DNA from: Bifidobacterium asteroides
GTDB lineage: Bacteria; Actinomycetota; Actinomycetes; Actinomycetales; Bifidobacteriaceae
Assembly: GCF_003202695.1 (NCBI RefSeq)
Contig: NZ_QGLL01000008.1
Coordinates: forward strand, 248,001-312,000
Direction: 5' to 3'
DNA length: 64,000 nt
In this document: positions 56,825 to 64,000 of the stretch, one piece after another
Layout of the letters: each line of letters opens with the position of its first letter
Position numbering within the stretch: position 1 is the first letter of the stretch
Position numbers and translations under genes: made by a program
The notes under the pieces: model-generated
Databases searched by the model: none
The model's input: only the letters and a program-made list of their open reading frames with translations
Told to the model about the DNA's origin: nothing

Positions 56825-57883
56825 TCAGTCGTCTTCACCAGCAGCCGAAGCAGATTGCGCCTGCAGTTCACGCAATTTCTGTTGATGCGCCTCCTCGGAC
56901 TCAATGCCGATCTTCCAGCCCGTCAGCTTGGCGGCCAGACGGGCGTTCTGGCCCTCTTTGCCTATTGCCAAGGAGAGCTGAGCGTCCTTGATGAAGGCGA
57001 TGGCCGTGCGGTTGGACTCGCTGACGATCTGCACCTGCCGGACCACGGCCGGTGACAGGGCTGCAGCCACGAATTCGGCAGGATCCTTGGACCAGTCCAC
57101 AATGTCGATCTTCTCAGGTCCCAGATTTTCCATGACTGCACGAACGCGCGCGCCACCCGGACCGATCAGCGCACCCTTGGGATTGACCCCCTTGCTGTTG
57201 GCTCGGACCGCAATCTTGGTTCTGGCCCCGGCCTCACGGGCGATGGCCATGATGGACACTGCGCCCGAGACCAGCTCGGGCACCTCCCGCTCGAAGAGGC
57301 GGCGAACCAGCTCCGGATGAGAACGCGATACGATGATTTCCGGCCCCTTGAGCCCTCGGGAGACATTGACCACGTAGACGCGGATACGCTGACCGTGCCG
57401 GTAATGCTCTCCAGGAACCTGCTCGCGGCGCGGCAGGATGGCCTCGACATTATCTACGGCCACATGCACATTGCCTGGATCGCTGGCATCCTGCTGGACT
57501 ACTCCGGTGATCAGATGGCCCTTCTGACCGGAGAAAGCTCCAAAGACGCGCTCATCGTCGGCCTGACGGAAGAGCTGTCGAATGACCTGGCGGGCAGTGG
57601 AAGCCGCCAGCCGTCCGAAGTCCTTCGGTGTGTCGTCGTATTCCTCGCCCAGATCGTATCCCGGATTGGGCTCTTCAGGAGTGGGATCACGTGCGATCTC
57701 GTCCTGTGCCCAGATGGTAAAAGTGCCTGCTCGCTCGTCCAGCTCCACCCGTGCGTGTCTGGCTGCATGAGGTGACTTCTGATAGGCCAGAAGAAGAGCC
57801 TCGCTCAGTGCTTGATCCAAGGTCTCGGCATCAATCCCTTGTTCGTGTGCCAGCTGATGAATTTCAGCCAGGTCCAGTTCCAT
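56825..57883 (-). CDS. nusA: Transcription factor NusA
   Basis: A 352-residue protein with N-terminal polymerase-binding domain, S1 domain (GHLITGVVQ), and two KH domains (KGALIGPGGARVRAV; LAIGKEGQNARLAAKL). It lacks the C-terminal acidic repeats of E. coli NusA, as is normal in actinobacteria. It modulates pausing and termination. I see neither rimP before it nor ylxR after it. Confidence 0.96.
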   Translation of the reverse strand: MELDLAEIHQLAHEQGIDAETLDQALSEALLLAYQKSPHAARHARVELDERAGTFTIWAQDEIARDPTPEEPNPGYDLGEEYDDTPKDFGRLAASTARQVIRQLFRQADDERVFGAFSGQKGHLITGVVQQDASDPGNVHVAVDNVEAILPRREQVPGEHYRHGQRIRVYVVNVSRGLKGPEIIVSRSHPELVRRLFEREVPELVSGAVSIMAIAREAGARTKIAVRANSKGVNPKGALIGPGGARVRAVMENLGPEKIDIVDWSKDPAEFVAAALSPAVVRQVQIVSESNRTAIAFIKDAQLSLAIGKEGQNARLAAKLTGWKIGIESEEAHQQKLRELQAQSASAAGEDD

Positions 57884-57954
57884 GTCAAGACCTCCTATGA
57901 AGTTATTCAGACCGCGCTTCTTTTGGTCTGCAATGCCTACTATTCTAACCTTTC

Positions 57955-58839
57955 ATGCAGACACAGCCGGTTCCTGAATACCAAATGCGGGCGCGTCGTC
58001 GACTGACGATCCTGGCACGACGTATGGTCGCCGGCATCGGGGCACTTCTACTGGCCGTCTCCATGTCCGGATGCGCGCCTTCAGCGGTGCACGTCAGTCG
58101 GCACGACCCCGACAATCTCCGTTCCACCGCCTGCGAGCAGGCATGGACCCGAGCCCGGCGGTCGGATCAGCTCCAGCAGAAGGATCAGGCAGACAGCCGG
58201 GCCCAGGCCTGGATCCAAGCGGCTCGCGAGTGCCCTTCCCAGCTGGATGAAGCTACAGTACACGCAGCCCAGGCTTTATCGGCCTCCCAGGGCGGGCAGA
58301 CCAATCGTCGAGCAGCTACGCTCAGACTGGTCCAGGCTGCGCAGCGGTTAGATCCGCTGTCCAGGATGCTGCCCACCGAACTGCACGATCAGGCAGTCAC
58401 GGGCGAAGACCGTTCCGGGTTCTACTTATCGGTCCTCGCAGCCCGCAAAACTGATGCCACATGGATGCTGACCCTAGCCGATGCGCACACAACGGCCGCG
58501 CAGATTCTGGTCGGCCGCTCCAAACACGATCCCCGACAGGGAGTCTATCCCACCACTGATCTTCTGGCGCACCCCGATGATCGAGTCGACCCCGCCAACG
58601 GAATACAAATCCCTACTCCCGCTCTTATCGAGATGGACACGGCCCGGACTCTTCTGGATGTGGGGAGAAAACTGAACGGTTCCTCAGGCACGATACGCAC
58701 CGACGCCAGCCAGAACGCAAAAAGCCGCCAGGAAGCCGCATCTGCCCTGGTCGACATGATCGTAGCCCACATATCCATGGCCATGAACCTTGGCTATCCA
58801 ACCGCTTCATCAGCTCTGCTGCACACCTCCAAGCACTGA
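57955..58839 (+). CDS. Putative lipoprotein, function unknown
   Basis: A 294-residue protein with a basic N-terminus (RARRRLTILARR), a hydrophobic segment and a lipobox-like VSMSGC (Cys near residue 41). The rest is mostly helical and Ala/Gln/Arg-rich. I recognise no family. A TATTCT box ends eight bases before the ATG, suggesting a leaderless mRNA; an internal ATG (57985) would give a shorter signal sequence. It is divergent from nusA. Confidence 0.7.
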   Translation: MQTQPVPEYQMRARRRLTILARRMVAGIGALLLAVSMSGCAPSAVHVSRHDPDNLRSTACEQAWTRARRSDQLQQKDQADSRAQAWIQAARECPSQLDEATVHAAQALSASQGGQTNRRAATLRLVQAAQRLDPLSRMLPTELHDQAVTGEDRSGFYLSVLAARKTDATWMLTLADAHTTAAQILVGRSKHDPRQGVYPTTDLLAHPDDRVDPANGIQIPTPALIEMDTARTLLDVGRKLNGSSGTIRTDASQNAKSRQEAASALVDMIVAHISMAMNLGYPTASSALLHTSKH

Positions 58840-59042
58840 CAGCTCACCTGAATCGTTTCTCACGACGTTATCTCTTTCTTATGCGCGAGCGTTCCCTGCC
58901 AGTGGATGCCCACAGCGTTAGCAAAGGTCAGCAGCAACGATCAGACATTATCAGTGATCAAACATTTCGAATTCATCGAAATCTTCAACCATAAGAGGAC
59001 GTTGCGAGTGGCGATATAAGCACGGACAGTGCTACCATAGAA

Positions 59043-59145
59043 CGTGTTCCACGGGATTATTTCCTTGGAACGCGGGGGGTATGAACCCGTGCAATGTAGG
59101 AGGCGACCTAGTGTTTGCCACTGCATCGCCTCCTGCATTGCACGG
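59043..59145 (+). ncRNA. Candidate structured noncoding RNA (two consecutive hairpins)
   Basis: Hairpin 1 pairs CGTGTTCCA (59043-59051) with TGGAACGCG (59066-59074). Hairpin 2 is a 20-bp stem, 59087-59106 with 59126-59145, broken only by one G-T pair. Its loop can form an inner AGTG/CACT stem. An extended -10-like box (59030-59038) lies just before. A Shine-Dalgarno AGGAGG (59098-59103) is locked in the stem, with a GTG at 59111 that opens a short frame, so a regulated leader is another reading. The strand is inferred from the promoter-like box. No known family is recognised. Confidence 0.4.
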
Positions 59146-59300
59146 CATTTGCGTTTGCTCAGCATTAAGACACAGTGCCGTGTCAAACCCGTACAGCCAA
59201 AGAGGGCATAAGGGAATACTACATATAAAAAGCGGTCACGAAACCCAACTCAAGGGGTGAAGCGCTGCTACTTTGCAATGCCGCAACAGAATCAAATACA

Positions 59301-59328
59301 AGGGTCCCGACCGTCAGGCCGGGACCCT
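59301..59328 (-). terminator. Terminator after tRNA-Ser(CGA)
   Basis: AGGGTCCCG (59301-59309) pairs with CGGGACCCT (59320-59328). On the minus strand it is followed by TGTATTTGATT. Confidence 0.85.
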
Positions 59329-59333
59329 TAGGG

Positions 59334-59419
59334 CGGTTGAGGCGAGATTCGAACTCGCGGAGGGATTTGCCCTCACACGCTTTCGAGGCGTGCTCCTTAG
59401 ACCGCTCGGACACTCAACC
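59334..59419 (-). tRNA. tRNA-Ser (anticodon CGA)
   Basis: An 86-nt cloverleaf with long variable arm. Acceptor GGTTGAG pairs with CTCAACC and the anticodon loop is CTCGAAA. Confidence 0.95.
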
Positions 59420-59527
59420 ATGGTCGTTGCCCGACACTGCCGAACAACAACTTTTCTATTATGCCACAGAGTCCCTACCTGGCAAGCGGCGTGGCGCAAC
59501 CGCAGCTGCTCCAAATAACCAGGGACC

Positions 59528-60469
59528 TTACAGGGTGCGGCGGGCACGGATGGCCTGCGCACGTTCTGCAAGCTGTTCATCAGGCGGATAGGCCACATGT
59601 TCCAGGGTCAGCCCATGGGCGGCTATGGGGCCTGTTGATCCTTCGCGCAAAGGATGGGCCACCTTGTCGGCAAACCATTGCACGGACCGACGGCCCAAGC
59701 CTACCTGGATGCAGGCCGCCACCAGGGAACGAACCATGCTATGGGCGAATGCGTCAGCCACAATACGAAAGACCGTCAGCCCGGACTCCATGAAGACCGG
59801 AATGTATCCGACTGAATTCTGCCCAGGCTGCACTCCCGGTAAACTCACGGTCGGAACCAGGTCCCAGTGCGCGGCCAGGACCTTTCGTATGGTGGTGCCG
59901 CCAGTGTTTGGCGTAGCAAAGGACCCGAAGTCATGCAAGCCGACGCACTGCGCCGCTGCCTCGTTCATGGCCTGCAGATTCAAGCTCCCCTCCAGATTCA
60001 GCACATAGCCTCGCATGCGCGGATCACCTGGCTGACCGCCCTGGCTGACCCGATAGACGTATGTCCGTTCCAGTGCTGAAAAACGTGCGTCAAAGCCTTC
60101 AGGCGCCGTGCTGAGTCTTTGCAGAACGATGTCGGAAGGCAACAGGTGTCGTAGGCGACGCTCCAGGGCCTGTACGCCATCCACACCCATGTGCCCCTTG
60201 CATGATTCGAGCACAGTCTCGGGAATATCCAAGTGAGTCACCTGATGGGACGCATGAACCCCGGTATCGGTTCTGCCGGCCACGGCCAGCCTGGGTCGCC
60301 AAGGACTCCTATCACCGTGGGCACAGCCAGCCTGTCCGTGACCTCCTGCGATCAGGGTCAGCGCATCTTCGATGCAGCCCTGGACCGTGCGCAGACCAGG
60401 CTGCCGGGCCCAGCCATGGAAGCCTCCACCATCATAGGCCAGGTCCATGCGCAGCCTGGTAAGGGACAT
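59528..60469 (-). CDS. truA: tRNA pseudouridine synthase A
   Basis: A 313-residue enzyme with AYDGGGFHGWARQ, the catalytic Asp in VAGRTDTGVHASHQV, and DAFAHSMVRSLV. It modifies positions 38-40 of the tRNA anticodon stem-loop. ATG 60469 follows AGGAGGGGAGG. It follows rplQ after a hairpin. Confidence 0.95.
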   Translation of the reverse strand: MSLTRLRMDLAYDGGGFHGWARQPGLRTVQGCIEDALTLIAGGHGQAGCAHGDRSPWRPRLAVAGRTDTGVHASHQVTHLDIPETVLESCKGHMGVDGVQALERRLRHLLPSDIVLQRLSTAPEGFDARFSALERTYVYRVSQGGQPGDPRMRGYVLNLEGSLNLQAMNEAAAQCVGLHDFGSFATPNTGGTTIRKVLAAHWDLVPTVSLPGVQPGQNSVGYIPVFMESGLTVFRIVADAFAHSMVRSLVAACIQVGLGRRSVQWFADKVAHPLREGSTGPIAAHGLTLEHVAYPPDEQLAERAQAIRARRTL

Positions 60470-60512
60470 CCTCCCCTCCTCTTCCTCCATCAAGGCCTCC
60501 CTGATGCAAATG

Positions 60513-60553
60513 AGTGACGGGGCCGGAGAGCCATGCTCCCCGACCCCGTCACT
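60513..60553 (-). terminator. Terminator or attenuator between rplQ and truA
   Basis: AGTGACGGGG (60513-60522) pairs with CCCCGTCACT (60544-60553), with further pairing in the 21-nt loop. On the minus strand it is followed by CATTTGCATC, so it may end part of the ribosomal operon transcripts before truA. Confidence 0.65.
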
Positions 60554-60568
60554 TGATGCAATGATCGA

Positions 60569-61213
60569 TTACTCAGCGGCCTTCTCGGCATCCTCAGCCA
60601 CGTCGGCATCTTCCTCAGCCTGGGCTTCGGCCTTATCCGCCTTGTCAGCGGCCTGCTCCAGATCCTCTGCAGCCTTGTCGGCCTGGGCCACGTCCTGATC
60701 GGCCTCATTGGCCTCGACGGCCTGGCCGACAGCATCCTCGGCAGCGCCTTCTGCGACAGCGGCATCAGTGGCTGCAGCCACTTCGGCGCTCTCCTCCTTA
60801 GCGGCCACCTTTGCTGCAGACTCAGCCTCCTTGACGACGGCCTTCTTGGCCGACAGAGGCTCGGTGACAAGCTCGATCACAGCCTGCGGTGAGTTGTCTC
60901 CGCGACGGGGTGCGATCTTGGTGATGCGGGTGTAGCCGCCTTCACGCTGCTGCATCTGCTCGGCAATCTGCGTGAACAAGATGTGGACCACAGACTTGTC
61001 GCGGATGACGCGCATGACACGGCGACGGGCGGGCTGATCCCCTCGCTTGGCGAAGGTGATCAACCGCTCAGCCAGCGGACGCAGACGCTTGGCCTTGGGC
61101 AGAGTGGTCGTAATACGGCCATTGGCGAAGAGGCTGGTGGCCATGTTGGCCAGCATCAACCGCTCGTGCGCCGGGCTGGAGGCCAGACGTGGGCCCTTGC
61201 TAGGTTTTGGCAT
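60569..61213 (-). CDS. rplQ: 50S ribosomal protein L17 with acidic tail
   Basis: A 214-residue protein. Residues 1-120 are standard L17 ([40 protein letters not shown]). The remaining 90 residues are an Ala/Glu/Asp tail; such tails occur in actinobacterial L17, but this one is long. It follows rpoA. Confidence 0.95.
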   Translation of the reverse strand: MPKPSKGPRLASSPAHERLMLANMATSLFANGRITTTLPKAKRLRPLAERLITFAKRGDQPARRRVMRVIRDKSVVHILFTQIAEQMQQREGGYTRITKIAPRRGDNSPQAVIELVTEPLSAKKAVVKEAESAAKVAAKEESAEVAAATDAAVAEGAAEDAVGQAVEANEADQDVAQADKAAEDLEQAADKADKAEAQAEEDADVAEDAEKAAE

Positions 61214-61339
61214 TGGATTATCTCCTTACGGCCCGGGAGGACAGGTGGGCATACGCCCGAACATCCGACTTCCCGGAATTGCTGTCAGCAAGCGAGGGAA
61301 CCCTTCCCCTTCGCCCGCTCATACGAAGGCTGCGATCCT

Positions 61340-62335
61340 TCACTCGTCGTCGGGCGAGAAGAAGGTGCCTCCCTCGAGATTATTGGTGTCGAAGCCCAGC
61401 GGTGAGGCCTTCAGCGACAGCCCCATGCCCTCGAGCTTCTCCTTGACCTCGTCGATGGACTTCATGCCGAAGTTGCGGATATCCAGCAGATCCTGCTCAG
61501 TATGCGAGACCAGCTCACCGATAGTATGGATTCCTTCGCGCTTGAGGCAGTTATAGGAACGCTGCGTCAGGTTCAGATCCTCAATCGGCACGGACATCTG
61601 CGGATCGGTCTCTTCCGCCACAGGCTCTGGTCCGACCTCCACGCCCTCAGCCTGGGTGTTGAGCTCGCGGCAGAGGCCGAAGAGCTCAACCAGGGTCGAC
61701 CCAGCTGACGCCACCGCGTCACGCGGTGAAATAGCCGGCTTGGTCTCCACGTCCAGGATCAGCTTGTCGAAATCCGTACGCTGTTCGACACGTGTGGCCT
61801 CGACCTTGTAGCTGACCTTGAGCACCGGAGAGTAGATGGAATCAACCGGGATACGCCCGATCTCATCGTTATCCTGCTTGTTGAGCTGGGCCTGGACGTA
61901 TCCACGACCACGCTCCACTGTAAACTCGATCTCCAGCTCGCCGTCCTCAGCCAGGGTCGCGATATGCAGATCAGGATTGGCCACGGTGACGCCAGCCGGC
62001 GGAGTGATATCTCCGGCGGTGGCCTCGCCCTTGCCGCTCTTGCGCAAATACATGACCACTGGCTCGTCGTATTCGCTGGTCAGCACGATGCCTTTGATGT
62101 TGAGCAGGATCTCAGTGACGTCCTCCTCCACACCAGGTAGCGTGGTGAACTCGTGCAGAGCTCCCGAGATGCGGACCGAGGTTACAGCCGCACCTGGTAT
62201 GGAGCTCAGCAGGGTACGACGCAGGGAGTTGCCCAGGGTGTACCCGAATCCGGGTTCCAAGGGCTCGATGGTGAAACGGGAGCGCTGGGCATTGACGACT
62301 TCTTCAGTAAGAGTCGGACGCTGTGCAATAAGCAC
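61340..62335 (-). CDS. rpoA: RNA polymerase alpha subunit
   Basis: A 331-residue subunit starting at GTG 62335 (GAAAGGA upstream) as [11 protein letters not shown]. The N-terminal dimerisation domain ([17 protein letters not shown]) is followed by a linker and the C-terminal DNA-binding domain ([19 protein letters not shown]). Promoter UP elements and activators contact the latter. Confidence 0.97.
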   Translation of the reverse strand: MLIAQRPTLTEEVVNAQRSRFTIEPLEPGFGYTLGNSLRRTLLSSIPGAAVTSVRISGALHEFTTLPGVEEDVTEILLNIKGIVLTSEYDEPVVMYLRKSGKGEATAGDITPPAGVTVANPDLHIATLAEDGELEIEFTVERGRGYVQAQLNKQDNDEIGRIPVDSIYSPVLKVSYKVEATRVEQRTDFDKLILDVETKPAISPRDAVASAGSTLVELFGLCRELNTQAEGVEVGPEPVAEETDPQMSVPIEDLNLTQRSYNCLKREGIHTIGELVSHTEQDLLDIRNFGMKSIDEVKEKLEGMGLSLKASPLGFDTNNLEGGTFFSPDDE

Positions 62336-62410
62336 TGTTGCTATCCTTTCAGCTCCGACCGGTGGTGCACTCACCGGTCTTCGCGGGTGGATTCATGGGT
62401 TTTCTAGTGC

Positions 62411-62809
62411 TCAGACGCGACGGCGCTTGGGAGGACGAACGCCATTGTGTGCCTGTGGGGTCACATCGGAGATGGAACCGACCTCCAGGCCTGCGGACTG
62501 CAGGGAACGGATAGCGGTCTCACGGCCCGAACCCGGGCCTTTGACGAAGACATCCACCTTCTTGACCCCATGCTCCATGGCCTTGCGGGCTGCGGATTCA
62601 GCAGCCATGCCCGCTGCGTAAGGAGTGGACTTGCGGGAGCCCTTGAAGCCTACGTCGCCGCCCGAAGCCCATGCCACTACAGCACCGGAGGGATCGGTGA
62701 TGGAGATGATGGTGTTGTTGAATGTTGACTTGATATGCGCCTGCCCGACCGGAACCGACTTGCGGTCCCGACGACGAGGCTTGCGCGCGGCCTGCTTTGC
62801 TGCTGCCAT
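62411..62809 (-). CDS. rpsK: 30S ribosomal protein S11
   Basis: A 132-residue protein with [15 protein letters not shown] and [15 protein letters not shown] at the C-terminus. It binds 16S rRNA at the platform. GAAACGAGGATCA precedes ATG 62809. Confidence 0.97.
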   Translation of the reverse strand: MAAAKQAARKPRRRDRKSVPVGQAHIKSTFNNTIISITDPSGAVVAWASGGDVGFKGSRKSTPYAAGMAAESAARKAMEHGVKKVDVFVKGPGSGRETAIRSLQSAGLEVGSISDVTPQAHNGVRPPKRRRV

Positions 62810-62889
62810 TGATCCTCGTTTCCTTGTCACGAATAACTGATTGCTAGTGCGAACCATCGGAGACCCTCATCCCCGCTTCGCATTCGGCC

Positions 62890-63267
62890 TTACTTGGTCG
62901 CCTTCTTCTTTCCGGCGACGGTACGCTTGGGTCCCTTGCGGGTGCGGGCGTTGGTCTTGGTCCGCTGGCCGCGCACGGGCAGGCCCCGGCGGTGGCGCTG
63001 GCCCTGGTAGCAATTGATTTGGATCTTACGGCGAATATCAGCGTCGATCTCACGACGCAGATCACCCTCGATCTTGTAGTTTCCCTCGAGGTAATCACGC
63101 AGCGTAATGAGCTGCTCGTCCGTGAGATCCTTGACGCGGGTGTCCGGATTCACTCCGGTCGCGGCAAGTGTTTCCTTGGCGCGAGTACGCCCCACACCGA
63201 AGATGTAGGTGAGGGCTATCTCTATGCGCTTCTCGTTGGGGATGTCGACTCCGGCAAGACGTGCCAT
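62890..63267 (-). CDS. rpsM: 30S ribosomal protein S13
   Basis: A 125-residue protein with [20 protein letters not shown] and [19 protein letters not shown], and a Lys-rich C-terminus. It contacts tRNA and the large subunit in the head region. AAAAGGAATCGC precedes the ATG. Confidence 0.97.
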   Translation of the reverse strand: MARLAGVDIPNEKRIEIALTYIFGVGRTRAKETLAATGVNPDTRVKDLTDEQLITLRDYLEGNYKIEGDLRREIDADIRRKIQINCYQGQRHRRGLPVRGQRTKTNARTRKGPKRTVAGKKKATK

Positions 63268-63399
63268 TGCGATTCCTTTTTGCTCTACGCAGGTCGTGCA
63301 CCGAGTCTTCCGGTCTCCCGGCCCGGGCCTGCGCACCCGGGGTTCAGCCTGTCGGCTGTGACTCAGCGCCTTTGGTGTTCGTTGCCGCTGGGAATCCGC

Positions 63400-63513
63400 T
63401 CAGCCCTGGCGCTGCTTGTGGCGTGGGTTTTTGCAGATCACCATGACGCGGCCGTGACGACGAATCACGCGGCAGTTCTCGCAGATTCTCTTCACACTAG
63501 GGCTGACCTTCAT
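63400..63513 (-). CDS. rpmJ: 50S ribosomal protein L36
   Basis: A 37-residue protein, [20 protein letters not shown] onward, with the zinc ligands of the C+ form (Cys11, Cys14, Cys27 and a later His). It lies between infA and rpsM as usual. Confidence 0.96.
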   Translation of the reverse strand: MKVSPSVKRICENCRVIRRHGRVMVICKNPRHKQRQG

Positions 63514-63538
63514 GGTTTTCCTTTGCTTGTGTACCTTG

Positions 63539-63757
63539 TTACTTATACCGGTACGTAATCCGTCCGCGGTTCAGATCATAGGGACTCATTTCGAGCACCA
63601 CCCGATCCTGAGGCAGAATGCGGATGTAGTTCTTGCGCATCTTGCCGGAAATGGTGGCCAGCACCAGGTGCTTGTTCTCGAGCTCGACGCGGAACATCGC
63701 ATTAGGGAGAGCCTCGACTACACGCCCTTCCACCTCGATCACACCATCTTTTGCCAT
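63539..63757 (-). CDS. infA: Translation initiation factor IF-1
   Basis: A 72-residue OB-fold protein ([51 protein letters not shown]). It binds the ribosomal A site during initiation. The frame is open 18 codons upstream without support. It leads the infA-rpmJ-rpsM-rpsK-rpoA-rplQ run. Confidence 0.97.
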   Translation of the reverse strand: MAKDGVIEVEGRVVEALPNAMFRVELENKHLVLATISGKMRKNYIRILPQDRVVLEMSPYDLNRGRITYRYK

Positions 63758-63817
63758 AAACCTTCTATCCGATCCTCGGCCGGTTACACAGCGCGCCGAA
63801 AGACACGCCAAATGATC

Positions 63818-63848
63818 AGTATAGCATTGATGGACCCAAATTGGGCAA
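63818..63848 (-). promoter_or_regulatory. Putative infA promoter
   Basis: On the minus strand TATACT (63823-63818) is a good -10 box; TTGCCC (63848-63843) is a weak -35 at 19-bp spacing. It lies 60 bp before the infA start. Confidence 0.45.
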
Positions 63849-63865
63849 TAGCGTGTTGATACGAC

Positions 63866-63930
63866 AAAAGGGCCGTCTGAACGACTGTCGCTTTATCAGT
63901 ATAGCAGTCGTGCAGGCGGTCTGAAAGAGG
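63866..63930 (-). terminator. Imperfect hairpin upstream of infA, terminator of the preceding gene
   Basis: On the minus strand ACGACTG and CAGTCGT form the top of a stem extended by CTG/CAG-type pairs and two mismatches, followed by CCCTTTTGTC. It lies just after the stop at 63942. Confidence 0.55.
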
Positions 63931-63941
63931 ATAATAATCCG

Positions 63942-64000
63942 TCAGTCCTCAATGGCGATGGTCTGTGTATTGTCGGCCGGTTCGATGCTGGCCTTGGGCA
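63942..64000 (-). CDS. C-terminal end of an unidentified gene, cut by the right edge
   Basis: The minus-strand frame from 64000 to a TGA at 63944-63942 gives only the last 18-19 residues, PKASIEPADNTQTIAIED. By position (upstream of infA) a methionine aminopeptidase or adenylate kinase gene would be expected, but the tail is too short to tell. Confidence 0.45.
   Translation of the reverse strand, partial: PKASIEPADNTQTIAIED

Larger units (their letters stand above)
58840..59333. other. Intergenic region between the lipoprotein gene and tRNA-Ser(CGA)
   Basis: About 490 bp, A+T-richer at the left. It holds an ATTTCGA/TCGAAAT inverted repeat (58964-58970 and 58976-58982), an extended -10-like TGCTACCAT (59030-59038), two strong hairpins (59043-59074 and 59087-59145) and the tRNA-Ser terminator. 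No ordinary protein gene is convincing. Confidence 0.5.

Noticed and set aside
58941-59186. 81-codon minus-strand frame over the hairpin region
   Set aside because: It runs through both hairpins, has no ribosome binding site and no recognisable content.

Overview
The window is a gene-dense, high-G+C stretch of bacterial chromosome, almost certainly from Bifidobacterium (Actinomycetota). Pointers are the block infA-rpmJ-rpsM-rpsK-rpoA-rplQ-truA, the 29-residue actinobacterial ribosomal protein bS22, nusA-infB-rbfA-truB-ribF, GTG starts on rpoA and infB, an alanine/acid-rich tail on L17, and a phoU/SenX3-like/phosphoglycerate mutase neighbourhood. The species is not fixed by the sequence. Two tandem UbiA-type prenyltransferases next to lysS would fit an insect-gut bifidobacterium with some quinone metabolism, but that is inference. 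I see no transposase, integrase, phage gene or CRISPR array.

Layout. 1-8.8 kb: the start of an AI-2E family transporter (cut by the left edge), a family 2 glycosyltransferase, tRNA-Glu, an FGGY sugar kinase, a VOC protein, an EF-G/TetM-like GTPase, trmB, galE, tRNA-Asp and tRNA-Phe. 8.8-17.9 kb: thyA-folA-protein tyrosine phosphatase, an OsmC protein, a double universal stress protein, two secreted cell-wall hydrolases (CHAP and NlpC/P60), manA, a DUF2530 membrane protein, and a histidine kinase whose H-box lacks the phospho-acceptor histidine. 18-24 kb: phoU, then lysS with two UbiA prenyltransferases and gpm on the minus strand, and tRNA-Pro. 24-37 kb is the most accessory-looking part: a TPR/DUF4037 nucleotidyltransferase-like gene paired with a DUF4125 gene, a membrane-anchored alpha/beta hydrolase, a PspC-domain protein divergent from a PspC-sensor kinase and its LuxR-type regulator, a HAD protein without catalytic residues, a PepE-like peptidase, a ClC channel and a YbaK-like deacylase.

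37-51 kb is metabolic and housekeeping: tRNA-Ser(UGA) next to serS and a two-subunit L-serine dehydratase, a diacylglycerol kinase-like protein, pgm, a long RNase HI, rpiA, bS22, radA, and an amino-acid ABC transporter (binding protein, permease, ATPase). 51-64 kb is the translation core on the minus strand: nusA-infB-rbfA-truB-ribF, then infA-rpmJ-rpsM-rpsK-rpoA-rplQ-truA, separated by a lipoprotein gene, tRNA-Ser(CGA) and a noncoding segment with two strong consecutive hairpins that may encode an RNA.

The points most worth a second look are: (1) the structured noncoding segment at 59.04-59.15 kb; (2) the TPR-DUF4037 + DUF4125 pair behind a perfect 16-bp palindrome; (3) two apparent pseudoenzymes, a histidine kinase without its histidine and a HAD protein without its nucleophile; (4) the duplicated UbiA genes in the lysS operon; (5) a 14-bp palindrome in place of the -35 region of galE. 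All family assignments come from reading motifs by eye; no database search was run.
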